A stretch of DNA of 64,000 nt from Bacteroidota bacterium (GTDB lineage: Bacteria > Bacteroidota > Bacteroidia > Bacteroidales > UBA4417): NCBI GenBank assembly GCA_013376995.1, contig JACAAZ010000002.1, positions 161,594-225,593 on the forward strand, in the 5' to 3' direction. The stretch's first letter is position 1, and each line of letters begins with the position of its first letter. Under the pieces are notes generated by a model. That model worked only from the letters and a program-made list of their open reading frames with translations, made no database searches and was not told where the DNA came from. This document shows, in pieces, positions 10,884 through 19,885 of the stretch. Made by a program: the position numbers and the translations under genes.

Positions 10884-11411
10884 ATGTATAGTATGTTAAC
10901 AAAATCAGACTATACCTTCCAGTGGGAAGATCTCGGAGACATCACTGAAGGAAGGCCCAACCTCGGCAACCTAACGAACGTTGCAACCTACAGGCTCATG
11001 CAATACAGCATGAGGAGCGTATTAAATAATCACTTCGGAGGTGAAGAAGTCAAAAAACTTTTTTACCAGGCAGGAGAACTTGCCGGCATGGAATTTTGTA
11101 AAAATGTTCTAAACTGCGAACTTGACTTTTATGGGTTTATTTCGCATTTGCAGGATGTTCTTCGCGAAATGAAAATTGGTATTTTGAGAATTGAAAAGAC
11201 TGACCTGGTAGGTATGAATTTCACGCTTGTTGTAGCTGAGGACCTCGATTGCTCCGGCCTTCCAATTACGGATGAAACCGTTTGTGATTATGACGAAGGG
11301 TTTATTGCCGGTATTTTTAAAATATTTATACAAAAGGATTTCAATGTAAAGGAGATTGATTGTTGGTCGAAGGGAGATCGGGTTTGCCGATTTGAAGTAT
11401 CTTTACGGTAA
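10884..11411 (+). CDS. V4R-domain sensor protein
   Basis: The 175-residue soluble protein is a single V4R (4-vinyl reductase) domain, a small-molecule-binding fold also found in XylR/DmpR-type regulators and TRAPP Bet3. Support comes from the C-terminal pattern VCDYDEGFIAGIF, then EIDCWSKGDRVCRFEV, with conserved Cys residues that in some relatives bind metal. No signal peptide is seen. An internal ATG at 10893 is an alternative start. The stop codon shares a base with the start of the histidine kinase (TAATG), so the two are translationally coupled and this protein probably feeds a ligand signal to the kinase. The ligand is unknown. Confidence 0.8.
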   Translation: MYSMLTKSDYTFQWEDLGDITEGRPNLGNLTNVATYRLMQYSMRSVLNNHFGGEEVKKLFYQAGELAGMEFCKNVLNCELDFYGFISHLQDVLREMKIGILRIEKTDLVGMNFTLVVAEDLDCSGLPITDETVCDYDEGFIAGIFKIFIQKDFNVKEIDCWSKGDRVCRFEVSLR

Positions 11412-12937
11412 TGAATGAATCAGACTTCCTAAAACAGCTTACCCAGTCGATCAATGAACTCCTGAGCGGCGATTACCGTGTCAGGCAGAGAAATTTCCCG
11501 GATAACCTCGAAGACCGGTCACATGAAACCGAACTTCGGAAACTTAACCTGAGTGTCAACAGCCTGATTGAAAAATTTCATGATGCTGACAATTTTATAT
11601 TGAATCTTTCAAAAGGGAACCTGGATGCAGAAGTTCCCAAGTCAAACCAACTAATTTCTCCTTTCAAGGAACTTCAGTCAAACCTTCGTCACCTCGTATG
11701 GCAGACCCATCGCATAGCTGAAGGTGATTACAGCCAGCGTATTGATTTCCTTGGCGATTTTTCGTCTTCCTATAATTACCTGATCTCTTCACTGCGCGAA
11801 AAACAAATTCTCGAAAAAGAGCTTTCCATAAGTGAAGAAAAGTACAGGATGCTGGCACAAAATGTTTCAGATGTGATCTGGAAATATCACTCTCCTGCCC
11901 AAAAGCTGACGTTTATCAGCCCTTCTATTTTCAAGCTCCTTGGATATAGTGTTGAAGAAGCGCTGAATATTAATTTTGAGAAGCTTTATACACCTGAAGG
12001 ATTGGAAATTTTTGAAAACGAATTGCAACAGCATTCTGAAGCTTTCCTGTCAGGAGATGACAATGCCCTGAACTTTACTACAGAGCTTCAGATGATCTCA
12101 AAGGACAGCTCAGTAATTTGGGTGGAATCCGTGATTAATCTCCTTGTAAATACTGAAGGATTAGTTAATGAAATTCTAGGAGTCACGCGAAATATTGAGA
12201 AGAGAAAAGAAGCAGAAGCAGAACTGAAAAATTACGCAGCTGAGCTCAAGGAACTGAATACCACCAAGGATAAATTCTTTTCCATCATTGCCCATGATTT
12301 GCGCAATCCATTCAATGCCTTGCTGAATCTTACTGATTTTATCATCGATAACATTGAAGAAGGGAATAAGGAGCGGGCCATTGAACTGGCTGGTTTCATG
12401 AAAAATAGCGCCCAGCATGCATTTACCCTTCTTCAGAATCTTCTGGAATGGTCATCCATTCAACAAGGCGGAGTGCATTGCGACCCTGCTTATGTAATGT
12501 TATTCCCGCTGGTAAAGGAAGAAGTTCAGACGCTGGAGGGCATAGCCAGTCAGAAAAACATCAAAATAGAACTTGATATTTCTGATACATTCCTGATCAA
12601 AGCAGATAAAAATATGCTGAAGACCATTCTCAGGAACCTGATAAGCAATGCCCTTAAATACACTTATGAAGGCGGAAAGATCATGATCAGAGCTGAAAGG
12701 GTTGATAATAAAGTCAGGATCCGTATCAAGGATACCGGAACCGGCATGACCCGCGAGGAATTGGACCGTCTGTTCCACCTGAATTCCACCAAATCCAAGC
12801 CCGGAACCAAGCAAGAGAAAGGCTCCGGATTAGGCCTTCTCCTTTGTCATGAGTTTATCACACTTCACCATGGCATCATCTGGGCCGAAAGCGAGCCCGG
12901 GCAGGGAAGCACTTTCCTGTTTGAACTGCCGCTGTAG
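11411..12937 (+). CDS. Soluble PAS-domain sensor histidine kinase
   Basis: The 508-residue kinase has no transmembrane segment. An N-terminal region (1-135) contains two HAMP-like helices with the repeated pattern GD/NY-D/R followed by a linker. A PAS domain with PAC tail covers about 141-262, a HisKA domain has His295 in SIIAHDLRNPF, and a HATPase domain shows NLISNALKYT, DTGTGMT and GSGLGLLLCHE. No response regulator lies beside it, so it is an orphan kinase; the coupled V4R protein upstream is the likely input partner. The last 57 bp of the gene recur at 13890-13946, bounding an AT-rich insert. Confidence 0.93.
   Translation: MNESDFLKQLTQSINELLSGDYRVRQRNFPDNLEDRSHETELRKLNLSVNSLIEKFHDADNFILNLSKGNLDAEVPKSNQLISPFKELQSNLRHLVWQTHRIAEGDYSQRIDFLGDFSSSYNYLISSLREKQILEKELSISEEKYRMLAQNVSDVIWKYHSPAQKLTFISPSIFKLLGYSVEEALNINFEKLYTPEGLEIFENELQQHSEAFLSGDDNALNFTTELQMISKDSSVIWVESVINLLVNTEGLVNEILGVTRNIEKRKEAEAELKNYAAELKELNTTKDKFFSIIAHDLRNPFNALLNLTDFIIDNIEEGNKERAIELAGFMKNSAQHAFTLLQNLLEWSSIQQGGVHCDPAYVMLFPLVKEEVQTLEGIASQKNIKIELDISDTFLIKADKNMLKTILRNLISNALKYTYEGGKIMIRAERVDNKVRIRIKDTGTGMTREELDRLFHLNSTKSKPGTKQEKGSGLGLLLCHEFITLHHGIIWAESEPGQGSTFLFELPL
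12877..12933 (+). repeat. 57-bp direct repeat, copy 1 (3' end of kinase gene)
   Basis: The final coding bases of the kinase gene, up to the second base-pair of the last Leu codon plus one, are identical over 57 bp to 13890-13946. Identity stops at the wobble position of the last Leu codon: this copy continues G-TAG, the other T-TAA, so both spell Leu-stop. Confidence 0.97.
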
Positions 12938-13091
12938 TTTAAAATGTATTTGTGTTCAAAAAATTCAAATACTTTCAAAACAGATTATTTTATAGGAATA
13001 CAACTTTTGTGTTTATTCAATTTCGATGTGATTTTTAATTTTATATCTTGCATATAATTTATTAATAATATTATCTCAAGAATAAAATACT

Positions 13092-13757
13092 ATGGAAGAT
13101 TTTTGGTTTTATGTAATTTCATGGATAATAATATGTTTGATATTTAGTATACCAATTGGCAATTACGCCAAGAGACTCGGTAGAGATAGTGGGGCCTATT
13201 TTCTTTTATCTTTCCTCGTGTCTCCTATTCTTGCATACATTATCTTAGTCGCAAATGGCGAAACAGAAGAGATGCATCATATTAATATAATTAAAGATAA
13301 AGACATATTAAATAATAATGTTATTAAAAAGGAGGATCAAAAAAGCAATAATGAAAAATATGATCTTCTCATTAAAATAGGTAATCTAAAAGAAAAAGGA
13401 ATCATTTCTCAAAAAGAATTTGAAGTAGAAAAAAGAAAAATATTAAATAAGAATCAAACCAAAACAATTTCAGATGATGTATTGATTGCAATAAATAGCT
13501 TAATAAAAAACACAAAACCAAGTGGAATCTTCGAAAATATCAATTATGAATTAGTCAGCTATCTAAATGAGAAATGCATTAATTTGAATACAACATTAAA
13601 CATTTTAGAATCTTATGAGAATTTATATAAGCAATCACTAATTATTGAAATAAAAAAGTTGACTAATACTTATACTGGTTTGAAGATTTACCTTGAAAGA
13701 TTTATAGAACTAGGAGTAGTTGAGAAACAATATCCACACAAAATAATCCCACATTAA
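13092..13757 (+). CDS. AT-rich membrane protein with SHOCT-type motif
   Basis: The 221-residue product starts with two hydrophobic helices (about 4-25 and 34-55). A charged, low-complexity linker follows, then a short-C-terminal-domain-like (SHOCT) motif near 90-118 (LLIKIGNLKEKGIISQKEFE continuing to KRKIL), and an about 100-residue helical C-terminal part of unknown fold. Codon use is strongly AT-biased, with runs of AAA, AAT and ATA, unlike all neighbouring genes, and the gene sits alone inside the 57-bp repeat pair. Both facts point to acquired DNA. SHOCT motifs occur in oligomerising or phage/defence-linked small proteins, but no function can be assigned here. Confidence 0.7.
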   Translation: MEDFWFYVISWIIICLIFSIPIGNYAKRLGRDSGAYFLLSFLVSPILAYIILVANGETEEMHHINIIKDKDILNNNVIKKEDQKSNNEKYDLLIKIGNLKEKGIISQKEFEVEKRKILNKNQTKTISDDVLIAINSLIKNTKPSGIFENINYELVSYLNEKCINLNTTLNILESYENLYKQSLIIEIKKLTNTYTGLKIYLERFIELGVVEKQYPHKIIPH

Positions 13758-13889
13758 CCTGGATGATTTATTGACTCTATATTTCGAATAAAGCTCTAAT
13801 TTCTACTTAATTTGTTGGGAACTTTCATGTCAACTCTCCAAAATAAAAGTATTAAAAGCGATATGATCTATTTCAGTACACCAGTGAAC

Positions 13890-13946
13890 CATCTGGGCCG
13901 AAAGCGAGCCCGGGCAGGGAAGCACTTTCCTGTTTGAACTGCCGCT
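13890..13946 (+). repeat. 57-bp direct repeat, copy 2 (detached kinase 3' end)
   Basis: Identical to 12877-12933 and in the same orientation. Read in the kinase frame it ends FELPL-stop with CTT TAA instead of CTG TAG. Upstream in this frame a TGA at 13885-13887 closes the reading frame, so this is a remnant and not part of an expressed gene. The surrounding 13758-14098 (341 bp) holds no other gene that I can support. Confidence 0.95.
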
Positions 13947-14098
13947 TTAATTGTACTCCGGTTCGCCGAAATCTGATCAGGCAGCGAATATATCCTTCCG
14001 TTATATTATTTGATACATTTGATTCAAATTTTAATGTATTGCGTTTCAATCAGCTCGATTCGATCCATATATTCTGACAATAATTCAACACTTTGGTT

Positions 14099-15631
14099 AT
14101 GAAATACATTTTACCTTTCATTGCCTTGATATTCTTCTACTCTTCAGTTGGTGCACAATCCTCCAGTATTCAGTGGCAGCTGATTCTTGGCGGCTCAAAC
14201 GGGGAAGTCGCGATGAGCGTTATTCCTACATCAGATGGGGGATATATTTCTGCAGGTTCTACCACTTCAATGGATGGTGATATTATTGGCAATCATGGCA
14301 TTAACTGGACTGCTGATGTCTGGATCATCAAATTTGACTCAACTGGAATTATTCAATGGCAAAAACTATTAGGTGGAAGTATGTCTGACGGATCAAGCAG
14401 TATCCGGCAAACTAACGATGGGGGCTATATTTTCGCTGGATATACACTTTCTGTTGACGGTGACGTGACCGGAAATGATGGCGGCCTGGATTTCTGGGTA
14501 GTTAAACTGGATTCAGAAGGCAACATTATGTGGCAGAAAACCTACGGTGGCCCGGGTGCTGACTATGGAAACAGCATCCGGCAAACTCCTGACGGCGGAT
14601 ATGTCGTTGCTGGAAGTTGCCAGGACAATGGCGGAGACGTAACCGGCTTTCATGGGGATCGCGATTATTGGGTAATCAAAATTTCACCTGATGGAACGCT
14701 TGAATGGCAGAAAGCGCTTGGAGGCAGCGACGATGACCAGGCCCAGGGTGTTATAGTTACTTCGGATGGAAATTTTCTTGTTACCGGATTTGCCAGTTCT
14801 ACCGACGGGGATGTTACAGGTATGATGGGATGCTATGATATGTGGCTGGTTAAACTGAGTTCTTCAGGAGATATCATTTGGAAAAAAACATTCGGAGGTT
14901 CATCGTGTGATAATGGCAATAACATAACAAAAACTTCTGATGGCGGTTGCCTGCTTGTTGGTCGCACAGGTTCCGCCATACCCGGGTTTCATGGATATTC
15001 TGATTATTATGTTGTCAAGTTAAATGCGGCCGGAACCATGGAATGGCAAAAGGCATTCGGAGGTTCGGAAATGGATGAGGCTTATGATGCCCAGCAAACT
15101 ATTGACGGAGGATATGTTGTTACCGGGGTAACATACTCAAATAATGGAGACATAACCACACAACATGGGGGTGGAGATGTATGGATAATCAAGCTGAACG
15201 CCTCAGGAATATTGCAATGGCAGAAGACATTCGGAGGATCACAGGAAGATCTATCAAATTCAATCTTCAGGACTGCCGATAATGGATTCATCATTGGTGC
15301 TCATTCTCAATCATCGGATGGTGACCTCACAATTAACAAGGGATATATTGACCTGTGGATCATGAAACTGGTTCCGGATCCTATGGTGGGTATCCGGGAG
15401 TTGCCCGAAAATGTTAAACTGATATCCGATCCTGGAGGGAATGAAATCAGGTTCTTTCTCCCTGGAGATGCTACAGCAGATAAAGTAGTTATTATGGATA
15501 TGAATGGAAAATCCTTGGTGTCGTTGGAAAACAAACAAAACCGTATTGAGACAAATAAGCTTCCCTCTGGATTGTATTTTCTGAAGCTATTTTCCGGAAA
15601 CGCTTTTTTCTATACCAAATTTATCAAATAA
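14099..15631 (+). CDS. T9SS-exported seven-repeat beta-propeller protein
   Basis: I take the ATG at 14099 as start because it gives a clean signal peptide (MKYILPFIALIFFYSSVGAQ); an upstream TTG at 14093 adds only two residues. The roughly 510-residue product consists of seven repeats of about 60 residues, each with GGY-x-x-AG, (D)GD-(V/I)-TG-x-HG and D-x-W-(I/V)-(V/I)-K-L followed by WQK-x-x-GGS, which suggests a seven-bladed propeller. The C-terminal 75 residues resemble a T9SS type A sorting domain (VVIMDMNGKSL, LPSGLYFLKL, final KFIK), although the usual PNP is replaced by DPGGNEI. Likely cell-surface or secreted. No catalytic function is visible. Confidence 0.85.
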   Translation: MKYILPFIALIFFYSSVGAQSSSIQWQLILGGSNGEVAMSVIPTSDGGYISAGSTTSMDGDIIGNHGINWTADVWIIKFDSTGIIQWQKLLGGSMSDGSSSIRQTNDGGYIFAGYTLSVDGDVTGNDGGLDFWVVKLDSEGNIMWQKTYGGPGADYGNSIRQTPDGGYVVAGSCQDNGGDVTGFHGDRDYWVIKISPDGTLEWQKALGGSDDDQAQGVIVTSDGNFLVTGFASSTDGDVTGMMGCYDMWLVKLSSSGDIIWKKTFGGSSCDNGNNITKTSDGGCLLVGRTGSAIPGFHGYSDYYVVKLNAAGTMEWQKAFGGSEMDEAYDAQQTIDGGYVVTGVTYSNNGDITTQHGGGDVWIIKLNASGILQWQKTFGGSQEDLSNSIFRTADNGFIIGAHSQSSDGDLTINKGYIDLWIMKLVPDPMVGIRELPENVKLISDPGGNEIRFFLPGDATADKVVIMDMNGKSLVSLENKQNRIETNKLPSGLYFLKLFSGNAFFYTKFIK

Positions 15632-15884
15632 CGGTCTCAAAACCAGGAATTTCGTACACTTATGCACTGCCCAGCAAAGAGTGCCGGGATCAGGCCATCT
15701 TATTTGATATTTAGGCCCCGTTCTGAATTTTGAATACAGTAAACCTTGGGGACTAAATTCTGAAAACTACCATAACTATCGTAATGGGATTCAGCTTATA
15801 CAAATTATGCAACAGGCTTTTTTGCTTAGCTTTACCCAGTTATTCTAAAACCCGGGTAGCCTTTTCACCTTAAAATATTCCTCT

Positions 15885-18179
15885 ATGAAGTTCTTATCCA
15901 TCAACCGGTTCCTGCCTGTTTTTCTGGCTGGATGTATACTTATATTCTTAATCCGGTCAGCACATTCTCAAAACAAACCTTCAGATTTCGTCAAACCGTT
16001 AATTGGCACCAATGGGGAGGGCAATACTTATCCTGGTGCAGTAGCACCTTTCGGGATGATCCAATTATCGCCGGATACAGAGGACAACCTCTGGGAAACA
16101 GCCAGTGGCTATGAGTATTCAGACAGTTCCATTATTGCCTTCAGCCTTACTCATTTCAGCGGAACCGGCATTCCGGACCTGGGAGATATCCGTTTCATGC
16201 CACAGATTGGCAAACCCTGGTTCGTGCAGGGGCCAAAATCCAATCCGGATTCAGGGTACCGCTCAAGGTATGCACATACAGATGAAGAAGCATCCACAGG
16301 TTATTACTCGGTAAAACTCAAAGATAACGGTGTGCGTGTTGAAGCAACCGCCGCTAATCGTGCCGGCATGTTCCGGTTTACTTTCCCGGCTTCCGATAGT
16401 GCATCCATCCTGGTGGACCTCAGCAAAAACCTCCGCTGGAATGTGATCTGGTCCAATATCAGGGTTGTTAACGATTCAACTATAACAGGGTTTCATATGG
16501 TAAACGGCTGGGCCAAGGAGCGCTATGTGTTTTTTACAGCTGTTTTTTCAAAACCCTTCCGTGATTATGTCATCATGAGTGACGGTAAGAAGGTATTCTA
16601 TAATGGATATCGTTTCCGCAGTTCTTCTGAGTGTGCGGGTAAAAACATACAGTTCCTGGCTAATTACACAACATCCGGGAACGAGCAGGTACTTGTCAGG
16701 GTTGGCATTTCATCAGTAAGTGCAGAAAATTCGGGCAAAAACCTTCAGGAAGAAATTCGAGGGTGGAACTTTGAACAAATACGGTTGAATACCCGCAAAA
16801 AGTGGGATGCAGAACTGGGTAAGGTGGAAATTGAAGGAACACAGGACGAAAAGGAAACCTTTTATACTGCATTATACCATGCTTTTCTAACGCCGGTTCT
16901 ATTCCAGGATGTTGATGGAAGCTACAGGGGATTGGATCAGAATATCCGACAGGCTAAAGGATTTACCAATTACGCTATTTTTTCACTCTGGGATACCTAC
17001 AGGGCTACCCATCCCCTTTTCTGCCTGCTCCAACCAAAAAGGAATGCTGACATGATCAATTCCATGCTGGCCCATTATGACCAAAGTGTAGATCACCTTT
17101 TACCGGTTTGGTCTCTCTGTGGAAATGAGACCTGGTGCATGATCGGTTATCATGCGGTCCCGGTCATTGTGGATGCTTACCTGAAAGGCATCAGTGGTTT
17201 TGATGCGGAGCGGGCCTATTCGGCTATTAAAACCACAGCAATGAACCCTGATTATGATAATGTAAAAACGTATGCCACCCTTGGGTGGGTGCCCTTCGAC
17301 AAGGAGAACGAATCGGTCTCGAAAACGCTGGAATATGCCCATGATGATTTTTGTATTGCCCAGATGGCTAAAGCATTGGGGAAAAATGCTGATTATGAGT
17401 ATTTCCTCAAACGATCCATGGCCTATAAAAACCTGTTCGATAAATCCACCATGCTGATGCGGGGCAGGGATTCGAAAGGTAACTGGAGAACTCCTTTCAA
17501 AACTCATGAATATGTTGATGGTGGTGATTTCACGGAAGCTACCAGCTGGCAATATTCCTGGTACGTGCCCCAGGATATCAAGGGATTGATTGATTTGCAG
17601 GGTGGGAACAAATCCTTTTGCGTGAAACTGGATTCTCTCTTCACCTTTAACGATAACAGCAGCCAGAATGTTGATGATATACAGGGCCGCCTGGGAGAAT
17701 ACTGGCATGGGAATGAGCCCAGCCATCATATAATATTCCTTTATGATTTTGCCGGTCAACCCTGGAAAACCCAGGAACTGGTGCATAAGATCATCCGTTC
17801 CCAATATGGCAATAAGCCGAATTCACTTTCCGGTAATGATGACTGCGGACAGATGTCGTCATGGTATCTTTTCAATGCTATGGGATTTTATCCTGTATGC
17901 CCGGGAACGAATTATTATGCCATTGGAAGCCCGGTTATCCCTAAAGCGACCATCCACCTTGCTGGTGGAAAAGATTTTATCATGAAGGCCGAAAATCTTT
18001 CTGATAAGAATGTTTATATCCAGAAGGTGATGCTGAATGGAAAGGCATGTGATAAGCCATATTTCATGTATGATGAATTGAAAAATGGGGGTGAGCTGGT
18101 ATTTACCATGGGGCCTAAACCAAACAAAAAATGGGGTGGCAATGTCGATTTCAGCGAACTTAATCTCGTGAAGCCCTGA
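15885..18179 (+). CDS. Glycoside hydrolase family 92 alpha-mannosidase
   Basis: GH92 enzymes are Ca-dependent exo-alpha-mannosidases that trim mannose from N-glycans and yeast mannan in Bacteroidota. The 764-residue protein has an N-terminal signal segment and the family hallmarks PLIGTNGEGNTYPGAVAPFG, then SLWDTYRATHPL, GNEPSHH and GNDDCGQMSSWYLFNAMGFY. Length is typical of the family. It is not flanked by SusC/SusD genes, so it is not in a classical polysaccharide-utilisation locus here. A strong hairpin at 18213-18254 follows. Assignment to GH92 is firm; linkage specificity is not inferable. Confidence 0.95.
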   Translation: MKFLSINRFLPVFLAGCILIFLIRSAHSQNKPSDFVKPLIGTNGEGNTYPGAVAPFGMIQLSPDTEDNLWETASGYEYSDSSIIAFSLTHFSGTGIPDLGDIRFMPQIGKPWFVQGPKSNPDSGYRSRYAHTDEEASTGYYSVKLKDNGVRVEATAANRAGMFRFTFPASDSASILVDLSKNLRWNVIWSNIRVVNDSTITGFHMVNGWAKERYVFFTAVFSKPFRDYVIMSDGKKVFYNGYRFRSSSECAGKNIQFLANYTTSGNEQVLVRVGISSVSAENSGKNLQEEIRGWNFEQIRLNTRKKWDAELGKVEIEGTQDEKETFYTALYHAFLTPVLFQDVDGSYRGLDQNIRQAKGFTNYAIFSLWDTYRATHPLFCLLQPKRNADMINSMLAHYDQSVDHLLPVWSLCGNETWCMIGYHAVPVIVDAYLKGISGFDAERAYSAIKTTAMNPDYDNVKTYATLGWVPFDKENESVSKTLEYAHDDFCIAQMAKALGKNADYEYFLKRSMAYKNLFDKSTMLMRGRDSKGNWRTPFKTHEYVDGGDFTEATSWQYSWYVPQDIKGLIDLQGGNKSFCVKLDSLFTFNDNSSQNVDDIQGRLGEYWHGNEPSHHIIFLYDFAGQPWKTQELVHKIIRSQYGNKPNSLSGNDDCGQMSSWYLFNAMGFYPVCPGTNYYAIGSPVIPKATIHLAGGKDFIMKAENLSDKNVYIQKVMLNGKACDKPYFMYDELKNGGELVFTMGPKPNKKWGGNVDFSELNLVKP

Positions 18180-18212
18180 TGCTTTCCTATTGTGTTAACT
18201 ATTGTGCACTAC

Positions 18213-18254
18213 TGTGCCTATTGTGGTTAAGAAAATTGAAACACAATAGGCACA
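18213..18254. terminator. Strong inverted repeat between convergent genes
   Basis: A 13-bp perfect stem, TGTGCCTATTGTG with its complement CACAATAGGCACA, and a 16-nt loop. It lies 34 bp after the GH92 stop and between convergent genes, which fits a bidirectional terminator, although no T-run follows directly. Confidence 0.55.
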
Positions 18255-18265
18255 TTAGGACACAA

Positions 18266-18280
18266 TCCGCCTTAGGCGGA
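18266..18280. repeat. Short CCGCC-NNN-GGCGG palindrome, copy A
   Basis: TCCGCCTTAGGCGGA, a 5-6 bp stem with a 3-nt loop. The same core occurs at 19774-19786 and 61944-61956, always intergenic. Confidence 0.75.
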
Positions 18281-18332
18281 CAGTAGAAAAGTGAGAAATT
18301 CTTAATTCTTTTCTGAGCAAAGACTGAAAAAT

Positions 18333-18405
18333 TGGAACGCGCCAGCCTGTCGGCCGACATGGATGACCCGGATTACAGCGCAGATAAGCGCGGAATTCAG
18401 ATATT
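18333..18405. repeat. Degenerate intergenic repeat phrase with embedded palindrome
   Basis: Read on the minus strand this stretch contains TAATCCGGGTCATCC and ends GCGTTCCAAT, a phrase that recurs in decayed form at 52661-52714 and 61811-61860. A 12-bp perfect palindrome, TGTCGGCCGACA, is embedded at 18348-18359. Confidence 0.45.
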
Positions 18406-19690
18406 AATTCTTTACCAGTTTTCGAACCATTAGCTGGTCTCCTGTATAGAATGAGACGAGGTACACGCCAGGAACCAAAGATGAAATATCCAGTTGACCG
18501 TTCAAATCTTTTTGAACAGATAGTATTTCCTGGCCAACTGAGTTCTGAATGCTTATTTTTTCAAGTTTCATTGAAGCGGGACAATCATATTTCAACAGGT
18601 CCCTGCATGGATCAGGGTAAAGGTTGAAGGAAGCAGGAGCTTTCGGGTCGAGAATATTCAATGGCTGATAACTGGCAAGTATATTTCCTGATTCAGTTTG
18701 TAAATAACCCATCATGTTGTTATCAACTTTTATCCTGGTATAACTTGTAATGAAGTAGGAAATGTTGGTCCATACATCGGTACCGGGATCTTTTCTCAGG
18801 ATTGTTCCATTATTCCCGGCACAGAATACGACTCCATTGCTTGAGGTAATAGAATTGATGTTTTGAATTGTCCCTGAAACCATTGGATTCCATGTTATTC
18901 CCCCGTCAGTGGTCTGCAATATTAAACCTGAATTTCCAACCATAAATCCATTGAGTAAGGAGGTAAAATGAATATCATTCAGGTTATATAAAGTATCCGA
19001 ATAGACGGCAGTCCAGGTGGAACCAAAATCCGTTGTTTTAAAAACCTTATTATTGGAAGAAATGCCTGGCTTCTCATCCCTGCATAATATGAAAGCCATC
19101 GTATCATTGATCATTTGAAATGCACTATGGGTAAAGTTGAGCGAATCAATGTAAGTCAGGGTGGTGAAATTATTCTTTGTCTTCCATATTGAAGCCTGCC
19201 CGCCGCCAAATGGAAGTTCACCCAAAACCATACCTGTAGACAAATCAATAAAATCCCCACTGTGGGGGTTATAATCCTGCACAACATCCAATTCGGCCCA
19301 CGAACTGCCATAATCTGAACTTGACGAAATGTTATACCTCCAAAATCCGGTGCCGCAGGCAATCAGCTCAGATGGCGAAACGCAAATAATCAACGGGCAG
19401 GTTGTAATATCTTCTGCAGGTACAAATGGTGGATCAGTACATTGTGACCAGGTATAACCGGCGTCAAGGCTTTTCATGATCTTATACCAACCAAAATGTA
19501 TAGAAACATTTGATTGATAGGCTGTTGAGACATAAAGCCCATTTTGGGGTGAAATGTCAAAATGAATATCACCGGTAAAATCCTCGTTGGTAAGTTGATT
19601 GACATAACCGGTTACAGTCCGCCACATTGGTTGGGAGAAAGCGACTTGTGTCATAAGTACCAATAAACAAACGTATAGCGGTTTTCTCAT
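18404..19690 (-). CDS. T9SS-exported BNR/YCF48-like propeller protein, paralogue 1
   Basis: I place the start at the ATG at 19690 because it gives a signal peptide (MRKPLYVCLLVLMTQVAFSQ); the frame is open to 19840, but the upstream residues are basic and not a leader. The roughly 428-residue product contains repeated Trp-rich blades of the BNR/YCF48 kind (KTTDFGSTWTAVY, LQTTDGGITWNPM) and a C-terminal T9SS type A domain with FNLYPDPCRDLL and VPGVYLVSFY. The C-terminal half is plainly homologous to the next gene at 19886-21154, so the two arose by tandem duplication. Likely outer surface or secreted; ligand unknown. Confidence 0.85.
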   Translation of the reverse strand: MRKPLYVCLLVLMTQVAFSQPMWRTVTGYVNQLTNEDFTGDIHFDISPQNGLYVSTAYQSNVSIHFGWYKIMKSLDAGYTWSQCTDPPFVPAEDITTCPLIICVSPSELIACGTGFWRYNISSSSDYGSSWAELDVVQDYNPHSGDFIDLSTGMVLGELPFGGGQASIWKTKNNFTTLTYIDSLNFTHSAFQMINDTMAFILCRDEKPGISSNNKVFKTTDFGSTWTAVYSDTLYNLNDIHFTSLLNGFMVGNSGLILQTTDGGITWNPMVSGTIQNINSITSSNGVVFCAGNNGTILRKDPGTDVWTNISYFITSYTRIKVDNNMMGYLQTESGNILASYQPLNILDPKAPASFNLYPDPCRDLLKYDCPASMKLEKISIQNSVGQEILSVQKDLNGQLDISSLVPGVYLVSFYTGDQLMVRKLVKN

Positions 19691-19885
19691 AGTAAGTTGG
19701 TTGATCACGGGTATGAACCCCAGGGCAAGCCCAGGACCCAATTTCCGCCGCAGAGCAGCGGTGTACCTGCCCTCCGCCAGAGGCGGGATTGTTCGACTAA
19801 GCTTTTTGCTGCTCCGTCGATTGACGGATGCAAAAAGCAAGTCTCACGAATAAAGTTAAAGTGTTTGTAATTCAACAACTTATGG
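19691..19885. other. GC-rich, hairpin-rich spacer between two paralogues
   Basis: This 195-bp spacer holds a long hairpin at 19801-19838 with outer arms GCTTTTTGC/GCAAAAAGC and inner arms CCGTC/GACGG, and the palindrome CCGCC-AGA-GGCGG at 19774-19786. The hairpin could end transcription of the upstream paralogue. The spacer is richer in G and C than the flanking genes and may be a dispersed repeat of this genome. Confidence 0.6.

Larger units (their letters stand above)
12934..13946. mobile_element. Candidate inserted segment, 1,013 bp, bounded by the 57-bp repeat
   Basis: One repeat unit (offset 1,013 bp) lies between the natural end of the kinase gene and the second copy of its 3' end. The interior is strikingly AT-rich compared with both flanks and carries one gene on the plus strand (SHOCT protein). 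I see no transposase or integrase and no terminal inverted repeats, so this is not a recognisable insertion sequence. The repeat is too long for a transposon target duplication. Integration by recombination within the 3' end of the gene, or deletion of a tandem paralogue, would both leave this pattern. The label mobile element is an inference. Confidence 0.5.

Noticed and set aside
13890..13946. Second functional kinase gene ending at 13946
   Set aside because: The reading frame closes with TGA at 13885-13887, so only a 3' remnant is present.
17100..17804. 234-residue minus-strand ORF inside the GH92 gene
   Set aside because: It is antisense to a strongly supported gene and has no recognisable domain; the conserved GH92 residues explain the coding signal.
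19691..19840. Extension of the paralogue 1 gene upstream to 19840
   Set aside because: The added 50 residues are basic and cover the hairpin-rich spacer; the ATG at 19690 gives a normal signal peptide.
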